Assembly (NCBI RefSeq): GCF_002563925.1
Contig: NZ_PDJD01000001.1
Coordinates: 812,973 to 876,972 of the forward strand
DNA: 64,000 nucleotides
Source: Serinibacter salmoneus
GTDB lineage: Bacteria > Actinomycetota > Actinomycetes > Actinomycetales > Beutenbergiaceae
Direction of reading: 5' to 3'
Under the pieces are notes generated by a model. The model was not told the origin of the DNA, did no database searches, and saw only the letters and a list, made by a program, of their open reading frames with translations. The translations under genes were made by a program, and so were the position numbers. Position 1 is the first letter of the stretch. The number at the start of each line of letters is the position of its first letter. Of the stretch, positions 50,973-59,806 are shown piece by piece.

Positions 50973-51832
50973 GCGCCACCTCGCAGGACCCGGGGCTCAT
51001 CGGGCAACCGTCCGATGCGCAGCATCGTCACATAGGCCACAGCCGAGACCGCGGCGCCGATTGCCAGCACCAGCACGCCGGCGGGGGTGTCGAATGCAGC
51101 CGCCGTCTCGCCACGTCCGCTCATCAGCGCGAGCACCACCCAGGGCGCAGCGACCGCCAGGCGCGCGCCGTTGACCGTCCACGACTGTCGCGCCTCGAGC
51201 TCGGAGCGGGTGCGTTGGTCAGTGCGGAGGAACTCCGAGAGGGTCCGCAGCATCGCGGCGAGGTCGGTGCCGCCCACCTCCGAGGCGATCCGCAGGGCGG
51301 CGGCGAGCCGATCTGCCACCGGATCGGCCAGCCGGAGCTGCCAGGCGGTCAGGGCCTGGGTGAAGCGGCCCGTTGCCCGGTACTCCGCCGCGAAGTGGGC
51401 CATGTCGGGGCGCAGTTCCACGGGCCCGCGCTCGGCCATCGCGACCATCGCCTCCGGCAGCGTCAGGCCCGCACGGACGGCGGAGGTGAGATCGTCCACG
51501 ACATCGGGCCACAGCGTGCGCAGTTCCACCCGGCGGCGCTGCGACCGGTGGTGCACGTACGCCATCGGAGCACCCAAGGCGATGAGGGCGAACGCCAGGG
51601 CCACCGAGATCGCCATGCCCAACCCCAGCGCCACCACGAACACCACCACCGACACGCCCACGCACACGGCGGCGAAAGGGCCCAGTCCCACGGTGTGCAA
51701 CCCGGCGCGTGCGGCGAGGTCATCCCACGAGGTGCGCAGTCGGCCCGCTCGCGGGCTCTGGGTCGGCGGCCAGGTCGAGGACCATGCCGCCAGGAGCCCG
51801 AGCCCCAGCATCAAGCCCGCTACGGCGCCCAT
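50969..51832 (-). CDS. tadB: TadB-type pilus assembly platform protein
   Basis: This 287-residue polytopic protein has the T2SF/GspF domain: LRTLWPDVVDDLTSAVRAGLTLPEAMVAMAERGP, DLAAMLRTLSEFLRTDQRTRSELEARQSWTVNGARLAVAAPWVVLALMS. N- and C-terminal spans flank it. It pairs with TadC to form the membrane platform that the TadA ATPase drives. Its ATG and TGA overlap the neighbouring tadA and tadC genes by 4 nt. Confidence 0.9.
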   Translation of the reverse strand: MGAVAGLMLGLGLLAAWSSTWPPTQSPRAGRLRTSWDDLAARAGLHTVGLGPFAAVCVGVSVVVFVVALGLGMAISVALAFALIALGAPMAYVHHRSQRRRVELRTLWPDVVDDLTSAVRAGLTLPEAMVAMAERGPVELRPDMAHFAAEYRATGRFTQALTAWQLRLADPVADRLAAALRIASEVGGTDLAAMLRTLSEFLRTDQRTRSELEARQSWTVNGARLAVAAPWVVLALMSGRGETAAAFDTPAGVLVLAIGAAVSAVAYVTMLRIGRLPDEPRVLRGGA

Positions 51833-53085
51833 CAGGCGGCCCAGCCGTCGGCTGCGAGCAACTCGGCGAGGTCCCAGCCGGCGGACTCGAAGCGCTCAGC
51901 GCCGGGAGGGAAGGCGTCCCCGCGGCGCAGGGTTCCGGCGGGGGCGCCCGGCGCTCGCACGTACACCTCGCCCGTCTCCACCACACCGCCCTCGGCTCGC
52001 CCGGTGACCGCGAGGATCTCCCGCACGCTGCGCCGTCCCGTGCTGTCCAGTTCCACGTGCACCACGAGGTCCAGCGCGGCGGCCACGGTCGGCACCACGA
52101 ACTGGCTGGAGACGTTCTCCCCGGCGAGCAGCGGCAACACGCAGAGTTTCTGGACCGCATCGCGCGCACCGTTGGCGTGGATGGTGCCCATCCCGGGCAG
52201 CCCGGCGTTCAGTGCGATCAGGAGGTCCAGGCTCTCGGCCTCGCGCACCTCACCCACCACGATCCGGTCCGGCCGCATCCGCAGGGCCTCCTTCACCAGG
52301 CGGCGCAGCGTGATCTCTCCCTTCCCCTCGAGGTTGGGCTGGCGGCACTGCATGCCGACGTGGTCGCGGCAGGCGGGCTGCAACTCGAACACCTCCTCGC
52401 AGGTGACCAGGCGTTGGGAGGAGGGGATGGACCCGGTGAGCGCGCCGAGCATGGTCGTCTTGCCCGCCTGGGTGGCGCCGGAGACCAGGACATTGAGGCC
52501 GATGTCGACGGCGGCGTCCAGGAATGTGGCCGCGGGCTTGGGCAGGGAGCCGGCGGCGACGAGGTCGTCGAGATGGCGGGCACGGGCGACGTACTTGCGG
52601 ATGTTGACGCACAGGTGGCGGCGGGTGATGTCCGGGATCACCACGTGCACGCGTTCCCCGGAGGCCAGCGTGGCGTCCACGAACGGCGCGGAGTGATCCA
52701 GGCGGCGGCCGGAGGGGCGCAGCATGCGTTCGACGAGGTGGGTGATCTCGGCTGAGGTCAGCACGATGGTGGTCAGTTCGCTGACGCCGCGGCGCGCGGC
52801 GAACACCCGGTTGGGTCCGTTGATCCAGATCTCCTCGACCTCGGGGTCCTCCAGGAGCGGCTGGAGTGGCCCGAGGCCGGCCACGGCGGCTGCGACGGAC
52901 TTCTGCAGGCCGTCGGGGTCGGGGATCGGCGGGACGAGGCCGCGCAGGGAGCGTTCCTCGTCGAGTTGGATGACCTCGCGCACCAGGTCCTGGAAGGCAC
53001 GGGTCTCGGTGGCTGGGTCGATGCCGCGTTCGCGGACCAGCTCCCGGACTGCCGCCTCCACGCGGCGCGCGGTGTCGTCTAGCAC
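51832..53085 (-). CDS. tadA: TadA/CpaF-type pilus assembly ATPase
   Basis: This 417-residue type II/IV secretion ATPase powers Flp pilus assembly. It has an N-terminal domain, EIWINGPNRVFAARRGVSELT, Walker A in VSGATQAGKTTMLGALTG near residue 208, the Asp box TCEEVFELQP, Walker B RIVVGEVREAESLDLLIALNAGLPGMGTIHANGA with the His box. It heads the operon; upstream is a 190-bp divergent promoter region shared with the phosphatase-like gene. Confidence 0.93.
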   Translation of the reverse strand: MLDDTARRVEAAVRELVRERGIDPATETRAFQDLVREVIQLDEERSLRGLVPPIPDPDGLQKSVAAAVAGLGPLQPLLEDPEVEEIWINGPNRVFAARRGVSELTTIVLTSAEITHLVERMLRPSGRRLDHSAPFVDATLASGERVHVVIPDITRRHLCVNIRKYVARARHLDDLVAAGSLPKPAATFLDAAVDIGLNVLVSGATQAGKTTMLGALTGSIPSSQRLVTCEEVFELQPACRDHVGMQCRQPNLEGKGEITLRRLVKEALRMRPDRIVVGEVREAESLDLLIALNAGLPGMGTIHANGARDAVQKLCVLPLLAGENVSSQFVVPTVAAALDLVVHVELDSTGRRSVREILAVTGRAEGGVVETGEVYVRAPGAPAGTLRRGDAFPPGAERFESAGWDLAELLAADGWAA

Positions 53086-53169
53086 GTGGGCCCCCTGACC
53101 TATGACGATGCCGTCTGTGGGTCAACCTAGGCGAACTCGAAGGAGCATGGCGGAATGGGATTCCCCGGC

Positions 53170-53178
53170 TGTGGATAA
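53170..53178 (-). promoter_or_regulatory. Single consensus DnaA box
   Basis: TGTGGATAA on the plus strand is the exact complement of TTATCCACA. It stands alone in the tadA/phosphatase divergent region, so it may titrate DnaA or be coincidental. Confidence 0.4.
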
Positions 53179-53276
53179 ACCCCATTTGCGCAGGTCGTGG
53201 CCCGGTTTCGGCGCGAATCCATGGCCAATGATGGAGCGAAAGGGCGGGTGCCGGCAGTGGGCGCTACGGTCGAGGC

Positions 53277-53753
53277 ATGAGCACCACGCCTGCCGATTTC
53301 ACACCTGTCGATCCCGCGCCCGGCGGCGATCGTCCTGCTGTCATGTTCGTCTGCGTGAAGAACGGCGGGAAGTCCCAGATGGCTGCCGCGTTGATGCGCT
53401 TGCGCGCTGGGGACGCGGTCGAGGTCCACTCGGCCGGCACCAGACCCGGCGCCGGGCTCAATGCCGCCTCTGGCGCCTCGGTGGCCGAGGTCGGCGCGAC
53501 GTTCGAGGGGGAGTACACCAAGCCGATCGACCCCGACCTGTTCGCCCGGATGGACCGGGTGGTGCTCATCGGCGGTGAGGCGATTCTCGACGGCGATGCA
53601 CTCCCGCTCGAGTCCGTCACGGTGGAGCGGTGGGAGACGGACGAGCCGTCGCTGCGCGGCATCGAAGGCGATGAGCGCATGGCGTTGATCCGTGACGACA
53701 TCGATGCCCGCGTGCAGGGGCTTCTCGCCGAGTTGGCCGACGCTCAGCGTTGA
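53277..53753 (+). CDS. Low-molecular-weight phosphatase / arsenate reductase-like protein
   Basis: This 158-residue protein has the LMW phosphatase fold. The P-loop reads [17 protein letters not shown] and the aromatic/Asp region is [10 protein letters not shown]. The canonical CX5R loop has Lys in place of the catalytic Arg (C-VKNGG-K-S), a variant that may weaken phosphatase activity or reflect an arsenate-reductase-like subgroup. It is cytoplasmic. TACGGT at 53265-53270, 6 nt before the ATG, indicates a leaderless transcript. Confidence 0.82.
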   Translation: MSTTPADFTPVDPAPGGDRPAVMFVCVKNGGKSQMAAALMRLRAGDAVEVHSAGTRPGAGLNAASGASVAEVGATFEGEYTKPIDPDLFARMDRVVLIGGEAILDGDALPLESVTVERWETDEPSLRGIEGDERMALIRDDIDARVQGLLAELADAQR

Positions 53754-53828
53754 GCGAGCGCGGGGTGCTGGTCGGATCCCCGCCCCGGTAGGTGCGGTAC
53801 CAGGCAGTGCGGTGCCGCATCCCGGGCC

Positions 53829-53978
53829 GCTTCGCGCACGGCGGATCGGCTTCGCGGACGGCGGACCAGCGTCGACGGCGGCCGGGCCCTGACCCTGTGA
53901 CCTGCACCGATGCGGGGCGGTGGTCAGAGCGGCGTCACGCATCCGCCGTGCGCGAAGCCGATCCGCCGTGCGCGAAGC
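53829..53978. repeat. Inverted pairs of 20-bp repeat units
   Basis: Two 20-bp units (53829-53848 GCTTCGCGCACGGCGGATCG, 53849-53868 a variant) face two inverted copies (53939-53958 and 53959-53978) across a 70-nt spacer. The 40-bp arms could form a very long cruciform downstream of the phosphatase-like gene. The same family occurs at 39512. Confidence 0.9.
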
Positions 53979-53990
53979 GCCGTCCACCGC

Positions 53991-54310
53991 GCGAGGGCCT
54001 CGGGCGGCGGCTCGCTGTGCGAGGGCCTCGGGCGGCGGGCTCGACGCACGCGCCGGGTGGAGGCCGAGACGCCCGTGCGGCGGCGCTGCTCGCCGGCGTC
54101 AACGCGCACTGAGCGGCGCGACTGCGGGCCGGGGGCGCCGTCCTTGAGGTGCCGCTGACGATCTCTTGGGTGCCCCTGACCCTCCCTTGGTCATCTCTGT
54201 GACCTGTGACTATGGTCGTTCGAATCGATTCGACGCGATCCTCCTCGCAGGTGCATGATGTGAGTGGCGCAGTAGGCCTCAGGCCCGCGAGCGCCCTCCC
54301 ACTCCTTCCA
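53991..54310. other. Gene-free region with a short direct repeat
   Basis: GCGAGGGCCTCGGGCGGCGG occurs at about 53991 and again at 54020, a 29-bp spacing. The rest of the interval up to the MFS gene contains no convincing gene. At its right end is the candidate operator described separately. Confidence 0.6.
54220..54233. promoter_or_regulatory. 14-bp palindrome upstream of the Bcr/CflA transporter
   Basis: TCGAATCGATTCGA is a perfect palindrome about 77 bp before the predicted start of the MFS gene, a plausible operator for an unlinked regulator. Confidence 0.45.
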
Positions 54311-55776
54311 TGCGAAACCGAGTCTCGACGATGTCCCACGCACCGGCCCGCTCCCACGCCAGTCGATCCCTTCGCCGCACCCCGGCCCCCACCGCATGCG
54401 CCTCGAGCGCCGAGCCGCGCTCCGCCGTCGTGCCCGAGGGTGCAGCCCAGGACGCGCCCGCCGTGGCGGTGACGCCCGAGACGCAGGCCGGCCCCGCCGG
54501 ACCGACCGGCCCTGCCGGACCCGGCGGCACCAACCGCGCCGGCGTCGGCATGCCCGCTCCCGCGGCGCGCGCCCCCCGCCCGCGCCCGGCCCTGGTCGGG
54601 CTGCTGGGCGCCATGGCTGCCGTGTTCGCGATCACCGTGGACATGTACCTGCCCTCGCTGCCCCGGGTGGCGGCCGAGATGCAGGTGGGGGAGGCGACGG
54701 CGCAGCTCACCATCTCGGTGATGATGGTCGGCGCCGCGATCGGTCAGCTGGTCATCGGGCCGTGGTCGGACCGGGTGGGTCGCCGCCTCCCGGTGATCGT
54801 GGGTGGTGCGCTGCACAGCCTCGCGTGCGCCCTGGTGCTCTTCGGCTCCGGCATCGAGGTCTTCCTCGGCCTGCGATTGCTGCAGGGCATCGGCGCCGCC
54901 GCGCTGGGCGTGTGCGCCCAGGCGTTCATCCGCGACCGCTACTCGGGGCCCGTCGCCGCCGCGACCCTGTCCCGCCTCATGCTCGTGATCGGTGTGGCGC
55001 CGCTGTTCGCCCCGACCGTGGGCGGCTTCATCGCCGCACACTGGGGCTGGCGCACCGTGTTCGGGGTGCTCGCGGTGGCCGGCCTGATGGTGCTGCTCGC
55101 CGCCTGGCGCTTCCTGCCGGAGTCCCACCCGGCCGAGAAGCGCACCGGGGGAGGCGTCGTCGTCGCCCTGCGCAACTACCGCACCCTGGTGCGTGACCGT
55201 CACTTCATGGCTCTGGCAGTCCTGCCCGGGCTCGTCAGTGCCGCCCTGATCTCCTACGTCTCCGGCTCCCCGTTCGTGCTGCAGAACCAGTACGGACTGA
55301 GCGCCAACCAGTTCGCGCTGTTCTTCGCCGTCGGCGGGGTGCTGCTGGTCGGGATGGCGCAGATCAACGCCCACCTGGTGCACCGCTACGCCCCGATCCG
55401 GATCATCCGCCTCGCGTTGCCGGTGCAGTTCGCCTCGATCCTGGTGCTGCTGGCCGCGGCGCTGTTCGGCGGCGACAACGCGCTGCTGTTCCTCATCCCG
55501 CTGGCGCTGGCCATCAGCTTCCAGAACTTCGTGCCGCCGAACGCCACCGCGCTGGCCCTCGGGCGCCACGGGGCGCGTGCCGGCGCCGCGGCCGCCGTGT
55601 GCGGTTCCCTGAACGCGCTCCTGCCGGCGGCGATCAGCCCCCTGGTGGGGGTCTTCGGCGGCACGGGCGTGGCGATGGCCGCGGTGATGGGCGCCTCGGT
55701 GTTCACTGCGATCCTCGTGCTCATCTTCGCCACCCCCGCCTACCGCCGGGGCGGCTGGGAGACCGGGCGCGACTGA
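54310..55776 (+). CDS. MFS drug-efflux transporter, Bcr/CflA (DHA1) family
   Basis: This protein of up to 488 residues has 12 spans after a long cytoplasmic N-terminal extension (residues 1-95) containing a collagen-like GPAGPTGPAGPGG tract. DHA1 motifs are FAITVDMYLPSLPRVA in TM1, GPWSDRVGRRLPVIVGG (motif A) and RLLQGIGAAALGVCAQAFIRDRY (motif B region). Bcr/CflA members export drugs or metabolites by proton antiport. Alternative starts at 54331 and 54550 would shorten or remove the extension. Confidence 0.85.
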   Translation: MRNRVSTMSHAPARSHASRSLRRTPAPTACASSAEPRSAVVPEGAAQDAPAVAVTPETQAGPAGPTGPAGPGGTNRAGVGMPAPAARAPRPRPALVGLLGAMAAVFAITVDMYLPSLPRVAAEMQVGEATAQLTISVMMVGAAIGQLVIGPWSDRVGRRLPVIVGGALHSLACALVLFGSGIEVFLGLRLLQGIGAAALGVCAQAFIRDRYSGPVAAATLSRLMLVIGVAPLFAPTVGGFIAAHWGWRTVFGVLAVAGLMVLLAAWRFLPESHPAEKRTGGGVVVALRNYRTLVRDRHFMALAVLPGLVSAALISYVSGSPFVLQNQYGLSANQFALFFAVGGVLLVGMAQINAHLVHRYAPIRIIRLALPVQFASILVLLAAALFGGDNALLFLIPLALAISFQNFVPPNATALALGRHGARAGAAAAVCGSLNALLPAAISPLVGVFGGTGVAMAAVMGASVFTAILVLIFATPAYRRGGWETGRD

Positions 55777-55813
55777 GGGCTACGCCGCGGGCGCCGCGGG
55801 CGCCTCGGGCCCT

Positions 55814-55888
55814 CGCCGAGTCCGTGCTGTGTGCGCCGCGTCCGTGCTCTCGGAGCACGGGCTGGGCGCCGGAGGCACGGTCTCGGCG
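55814..55888. repeat. Nested inverted repeats of the GCCGAGACCGTG family
   Basis: Outer arms CGCCGAGTCCGTGC (55814-55827) and GCACGGTCTCGGCG (55875-55888) pair with one mismatch. An inner stem CCGTGCT/AGCACGG lies at 55842-55860. The block stands between the MFS stop and the NrtR operator and could be a terminator. Confidence 0.8.
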
Positions 55889-55955
55889 GGAGGCCGCGGG
55901 GCGCTCCGGCGTGTTCTTGTGCGACTGACCATAAGGGTGCTACTGTCGCCGCCAC

Positions 55956-55980
55956 GGTTAAGGTCGCACTGACCTGAACC
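55956..55980. promoter_or_regulatory. NrtR operator
   Basis: GGTTAAGGTC (55956-55965), five bases, and GACCTGAACC (55971-55980) form a 10-bp inverted repeat with one mismatch, 49 bp before nrtR. Its position before an nrtR-nad operon fits autoregulation by NrtR, with ADP-ribose as the anti-repressor in characterised systems. Confidence 0.72.
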
Positions 55981-56028
55981 GGTGGCCCGCCCGGGCGGGC
56001 GCCTGGCACCGCACGAGAGGAGGCGCGC

Positions 56029-56811
56029 ATGAGCATCGAGCTCGCCGTCTCCAGTGTGATCCTCGCGCTGCGGCCGCGCCCCGAGGGCGCCCAGACCTCC
56101 CGCACCACCGACGCCCCCGCCAAGACCCTGTGGACCCCGCTGGTGCGACGCATCCGCGAGCCCTATCAGGGCTCCTGGGCGCTGCCCGGCGGCCCGCTCG
56201 GCCTGGAGTGCGGCCTCGCGCAGGCGGCCCGCGAGACCCTGCGCCGCACCACCGGCCTGGACCCGCGCTACTTGGAGCAGTTGTACTGCTTCGGCGGGCT
56301 GGACCGGGCACGCGGCACCTCCGACCCGCTCCCGAGCGCAGAACTGGTGCACGGGCAGGTGCGCCCGCCGCGGGTGGTCTCCATCGTCTACTGGGCACTG
56401 GTGCGCCCCGAGGAGGACGCTGCGGCCACCCCGATCGACGCCGCCGGCGGCATCGATCCGGTCAACGTCTCCTGGTTCCCCGTGGACGACCTCCCGGACC
56501 TCGCCTTCGACCACCGCGAGATCCTCACCTACGCCCTGGACCGGCTGCGCGCCAAGATCACCTACAGCCCGATCGCGCACGCCTTCCTGCCCGATGCGTT
56601 CACCCTCGCCGACCTGCGTGAGGTGTACGAGTCCGTGCTCGACCGCGACATCGACCCGGCGAACTTCCGCCGCCAGATGCTCGCCCGTGGGCACCTCGAG
56701 GCGACGGGGGAGAAGCTCACCGGCGCCTCCCACCGCCCGCCCAGCCTGTACCGGTACCGAGCCCAGCTCGTGGCCACCAGTCCGACCCCACCCCCGAGGA
56801 GCGCCTCATGA
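56029..56811 (+). CDS. nrtR: NrtR, Nudix-related repressor of NAD biosynthesis
   Basis: This 260-residue protein has an N-terminal Nudix-like domain without an intact catalytic Nudix box (WTPLVRRIREPYQGSWALPGGPLGLECGLAQAARETLRRTTGLDPRYLEQLYCFG) and a C-terminal winged helix (YSPIAHAFLPDAFTLADLREVYESVLDRDIDPANFRRQMLARGHLEATGE). This is the NrtR architecture. Its target is the downstream nadABC operon, with the start of nadA overlapping its stop. GAGAGGAGG precedes the ATG. Confidence 0.93.
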   Translation: MSIELAVSSVILALRPRPEGAQTSRTTDAPAKTLWTPLVRRIREPYQGSWALPGGPLGLECGLAQAARETLRRTTGLDPRYLEQLYCFGGLDRARGTSDPLPSAELVHGQVRPPRVVSIVYWALVRPEEDAAATPIDAAGGIDPVNVSWFPVDDLPDLAFDHREILTYALDRLRAKITYSPIAHAFLPDAFTLADLREVYESVLDRDIDPANFRRQMLARGHLEATGEKLTGASHRPPSLYRYRAQLVATSPTPPPRSAS

Positions 56812-58163
56812 CCTCCGTGGCCCTTCGCCTCGCCGTCGCCCCGCCCACCGAGTCCTGCGACTCCGGCCTGGCGGCCCCCACCTGGGACTTCGACGCCCTG
56901 ACCACCTACGGTCCGGGTGCCTCGGTCGACGACGCCGTGCCTGCCGAGACCACCAACGCCACCACCCGCCCCGGTCAGCTGCCGCAGGCCTACCGGGACG
57001 CAGACGAGGCGGACCTGTACCGCCGCATCGAGGTGGCGAAGGAGACGCTGGGGGACCGCGTCGTCGTGCTCGGGCACTACTACCAGCGCGATGAGATCGT
57101 GGCCCACGCCGACTTCGTGGGCGACTCCTTCCAGCTCGCCAACGCCGCCCTGACCCGCCCGGATGCCGAGGCGATCGTGTTCTGCGGCGTGCACTTCATG
57201 GCCGAGACCGCCGACATCCTGGCCCGCGAGGACCAGCAGGTCATCCTGCCCAACCTCGCCGCCGGCTGCTCTATGGCGGACATGGCCGATGAGGACAGCG
57301 TGGAGGAGGCCTGGCTCGACCTCGCCGAGGCGTACGGGTTCGACCCCGAGGGCAGCGACGACCCCGCCGACTACCCCGGCGGCAAGCTGCCGGTGGTCCC
57401 GGTCACCTACATGAACTCCTCCGCCGCGCTGAAGGCGTTCTGCGGCCGCCACGGCGGGATCGTGTGCACCTCCTCCAACGCCCGCACCGTGCTGGAGTGG
57501 GCGTTCGAGCGCGGCGAGCGGGTGCTGTTCTTCCCCGATCAGCACCTGGGCCGCAACACCGCCAAGGCCATGGGGGTGCCGCTGGAGCAGATGCCGATGT
57601 GGAACCCCCGCAAGCCACTGGGCGGGAACGACGAGGCCACTCTGCAGGCCGCCACGGTCATCCTGTGGCACGGGTTCTGCTCCGTGCACCGCCGGTTCAC
57701 CACCGCCCAGATCGACAAGGCCCGCGCGGAGTACCCGGGCGTGCAGGTGGTGGTGCACCCCGAGTGCCCCATGCCCGTGGTCGATGCCGCGGACGCCGCC
57801 GGCTCCACCGAGCTCATCCGCCAGTTCGTGGCCGACGCCGAGCCCGGCTCGGTCATCGCGATCGGCACCGAGGTCAACATGGTCAACCGCCTCGCGGCGC
57901 AGCACCCGGACAAGACGATCTTCTGCCTGGACCCGGTGATCTGCCCCTGCTCCACCATGTACCGCATCCACCCCGGCTACCTCGCCTGGGTGCTGGAGGG
58001 TCTGGTGGCCGGCGAGACCCACAACCGGATCGAGGTGGACGACGACGTGGCTCGCCACGCGCGCACCGCGCTGGAGCGGATGCTCGCGGCCGCCCCGAAG
58101 CCGCTGACCGGGTCGGCGCAGGGTGCACCCGCCGCCACCGCCGCGACCGGGAGCGCGCGATGA
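56808..58163 (+). CDS. nadA: Quinolinate synthase
   Basis: This 451-residue iron-sulfur enzyme condenses iminoaspartate with dihydroxyacetone phosphate. It shows VVLGHYYQRDEIVAHADFVGDSFQLA, AEAIVFCGVHFMAETADIL, LPNLAAGCSMADM (first cluster Cys), VCTSSNA (second) and KTIFCLDPVICPCSTMYRIHP (third). The ATG overlaps the nrtR stop, and its own stop overlaps nadB (ATGA). Confidence 0.96.
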   Translation: MTSVALRLAVAPPTESCDSGLAAPTWDFDALTTYGPGASVDDAVPAETTNATTRPGQLPQAYRDADEADLYRRIEVAKETLGDRVVVLGHYYQRDEIVAHADFVGDSFQLANAALTRPDAEAIVFCGVHFMAETADILAREDQQVILPNLAAGCSMADMADEDSVEEAWLDLAEAYGFDPEGSDDPADYPGGKLPVVPVTYMNSSAALKAFCGRHGGIVCTSSNARTVLEWAFERGERVLFFPDQHLGRNTAKAMGVPLEQMPMWNPRKPLGGNDEATLQAATVILWHGFCSVHRRFTTAQIDKARAEYPGVQVVVHPECPMPVVDAADAAGSTELIRQFVADAEPGSVIAIGTEVNMVNRLAAQHPDKTIFCLDPVICPCSTMYRIHPGYLAWVLEGLVAGETHNRIEVDDDVARHARTALERMLAAAPKPLTGSAQGAPAATAATGSAR

Positions 58164-59806
58164 ACCTCGTGGTGGTCGGCTCGGGCCTGGCCGGTCTGCT
58201 CACCGCCATCGAGGCCAGCACGAGCCACCACGTCACCCTGGTGACCAAGGACGCCCTCGCCGTCTCCAACACCGCGCACGCCCAGGGCGGCATCGCGGTG
58301 GTCGGGGGGCGCCCGGACACGGTGGTCTCCCACGTGACCGACACCCGCCGCGCCGGTGCGGGCCTGTCCGACCCGGCCGCCGCGATGACCCTGGCGGCCG
58401 AGGGCCCGGCGGCCATCGACCGGCTCCTGGAGCTCGGGGTGCGCTTCGACCGCGAGGACGGCGTGCTGTGCCGGGCACTCGAGGGCGCCCACTCCCACCC
58501 GCGGGTGCTGCGCGCCGGCGGCGATGCCACCGGCGCGGAGATGATCCGCGCCCTGGCGATCGACGTGCTGACCCGCGCCGTGGAGATCCGCGAGCACACC
58601 ACCGCCGTGGACCTCGTCCTGGACGAGCAGGGTGCCTGCGTGGCGCTCGACGTGCTCCCCGCCGGCGGCGACATCGAGCGGTTGCCGGCCGACGCCGTCG
58701 TGCTCGCCACCGGGGGAGCGGGACAGTTGTTCCCGACCACCACCAACCCGCAGGTGGCCACGGCCGACGGCGTGGGCATGGCGCTGCGCGCCGGCGCCGA
58801 GGTGGCCGACGCCGAGATGATCCAGTTCCACCCCACCGTGCTGCTGCACGAGCGACCGTTCCTGCTCTCCGAGGCGCTGCGCGGTGAGGGTGCGGTGCTG
58901 CTGGATTCTGACGGCGAGCGCTTCATGCCCGCGGTGCACCCGGACGCCGAGCTCGCCCCGCGCGATGTGGTCGCCCGCGCGATCGCCGCGCAGGCGGATG
59001 CGCAGGGTTCCCCGGTGATGCTGGATGCCACGGCGCTGGCCGCCGACCTCGCCGAGCGCTTCCCCACGATCGTGGCCGCGTGCCGCGAGCGGGGCCTCGA
59101 CCTCGCGGGGTCACCGGTGCCGGTCTCCCCGGCCGCGCACTACTGGATGGGCGGCGTCCGCACGGACCTCGCCGGGCGCACCAGCGTGCCCGGCCTGTGG
59201 GCAGCCGGCGAGGTCGCCTGCACCGGCGTGCACGGCGCCAACCGGCTCGCGTCCAACTCACTGCTGGAGGCCGCAGTGTTCGCACGCCGCCTCGTGGCCG
59301 CGCTCGCCGAGCCGGTGGGCGGCGAGGAGGCCGTGTGGGGTGCGGTCGGCCCCCTCTCGCCGATGGGCGAGCGCACCGGTTGGGCCGCGACCGAGGCCGT
59401 GGACCTGGACGATGCGCGCGACGCCCTGCCCTGGACCCGGGCGGACCTGCAGGAGGTCATGTGGAGCGTGGCGGGGCTGACCCGTGACGCCGACGGCCTG
59501 CGCGCCGGGGCCCGGGCCCTGGCCGCGATGGCCACCCCGGAGCTCGTCTCCGACGCGATGGACCCGCTGGATCGCCGCGACGTGGAGGACGCCAATCTCC
59601 TCATCGCCGCCCGCGCCGTGGTGGCCGCAGCGCTCGCCCGTGAGGGCTCCCTCGGGGCGCACGTGCGCAGCGACGCTGGCCGGGACGCCGGCACGCCGGC
59701 ACCCGGCAGTGCCGCGGTGCACCACGTGCTGCGCGCCGAGCGGACGTGCGCGCCGATCGCCCGCAGCGGCGGGGCATGGGCCGCCGGCGAGCTGGTGGAG
59801 GCCTGA
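58160..59806 (+). CDS. nadB: L-aspartate oxidase
   Basis: This 548-residue flavoenzyme supplies iminoaspartate to NadA. The N-terminal dinucleotide motif is VVGSGLAGLLTAIEA, followed by NTAHAQGGIAVV, LATGGAGQLFPTTTNP, EMIQFHPTVLL, SPAAHYWMGGVRTDLAGRTSVPGLWAAGEVACTGVHGANRLASNSLLEA with FAD-binding and catalytic residues. It overlaps nadA and nadC, ensuring tight stoichiometry of the iminoaspartate channel. Confidence 0.95.
   Translation: MNLVVVGSGLAGLLTAIEASTSHHVTLVTKDALAVSNTAHAQGGIAVVGGRPDTVVSHVTDTRRAGAGLSDPAAAMTLAAEGPAAIDRLLELGVRFDREDGVLCRALEGAHSHPRVLRAGGDATGAEMIRALAIDVLTRAVEIREHTTAVDLVLDEQGACVALDVLPAGGDIERLPADAVVLATGGAGQLFPTTTNPQVATADGVGMALRAGAEVADAEMIQFHPTVLLHERPFLLSEALRGEGAVLLDSDGERFMPAVHPDAELAPRDVVARAIAAQADAQGSPVMLDATALAADLAERFPTIVAACRERGLDLAGSPVPVSPAAHYWMGGVRTDLAGRTSVPGLWAAGEVACTGVHGANRLASNSLLEAAVFARRLVAALAEPVGGEEAVWGAVGPLSPMGERTGWAATEAVDLDDARDALPWTRADLQEVMWSVAGLTRDADGLRAGARALAAMATPELVSDAMDPLDRRDVEDANLLIAARAVVAAALAREGSLGAHVRSDAGRDAGTPAPGSAAVHHVLRAERTCAPIARSGGAWAAGELVEA

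Noticed and set aside
53170-53178. Chromosomal replication origin
   Set aside because: A single DnaA box without clustered boxes, AT-rich element or dnaA/dnaN neighbours is insufficient.
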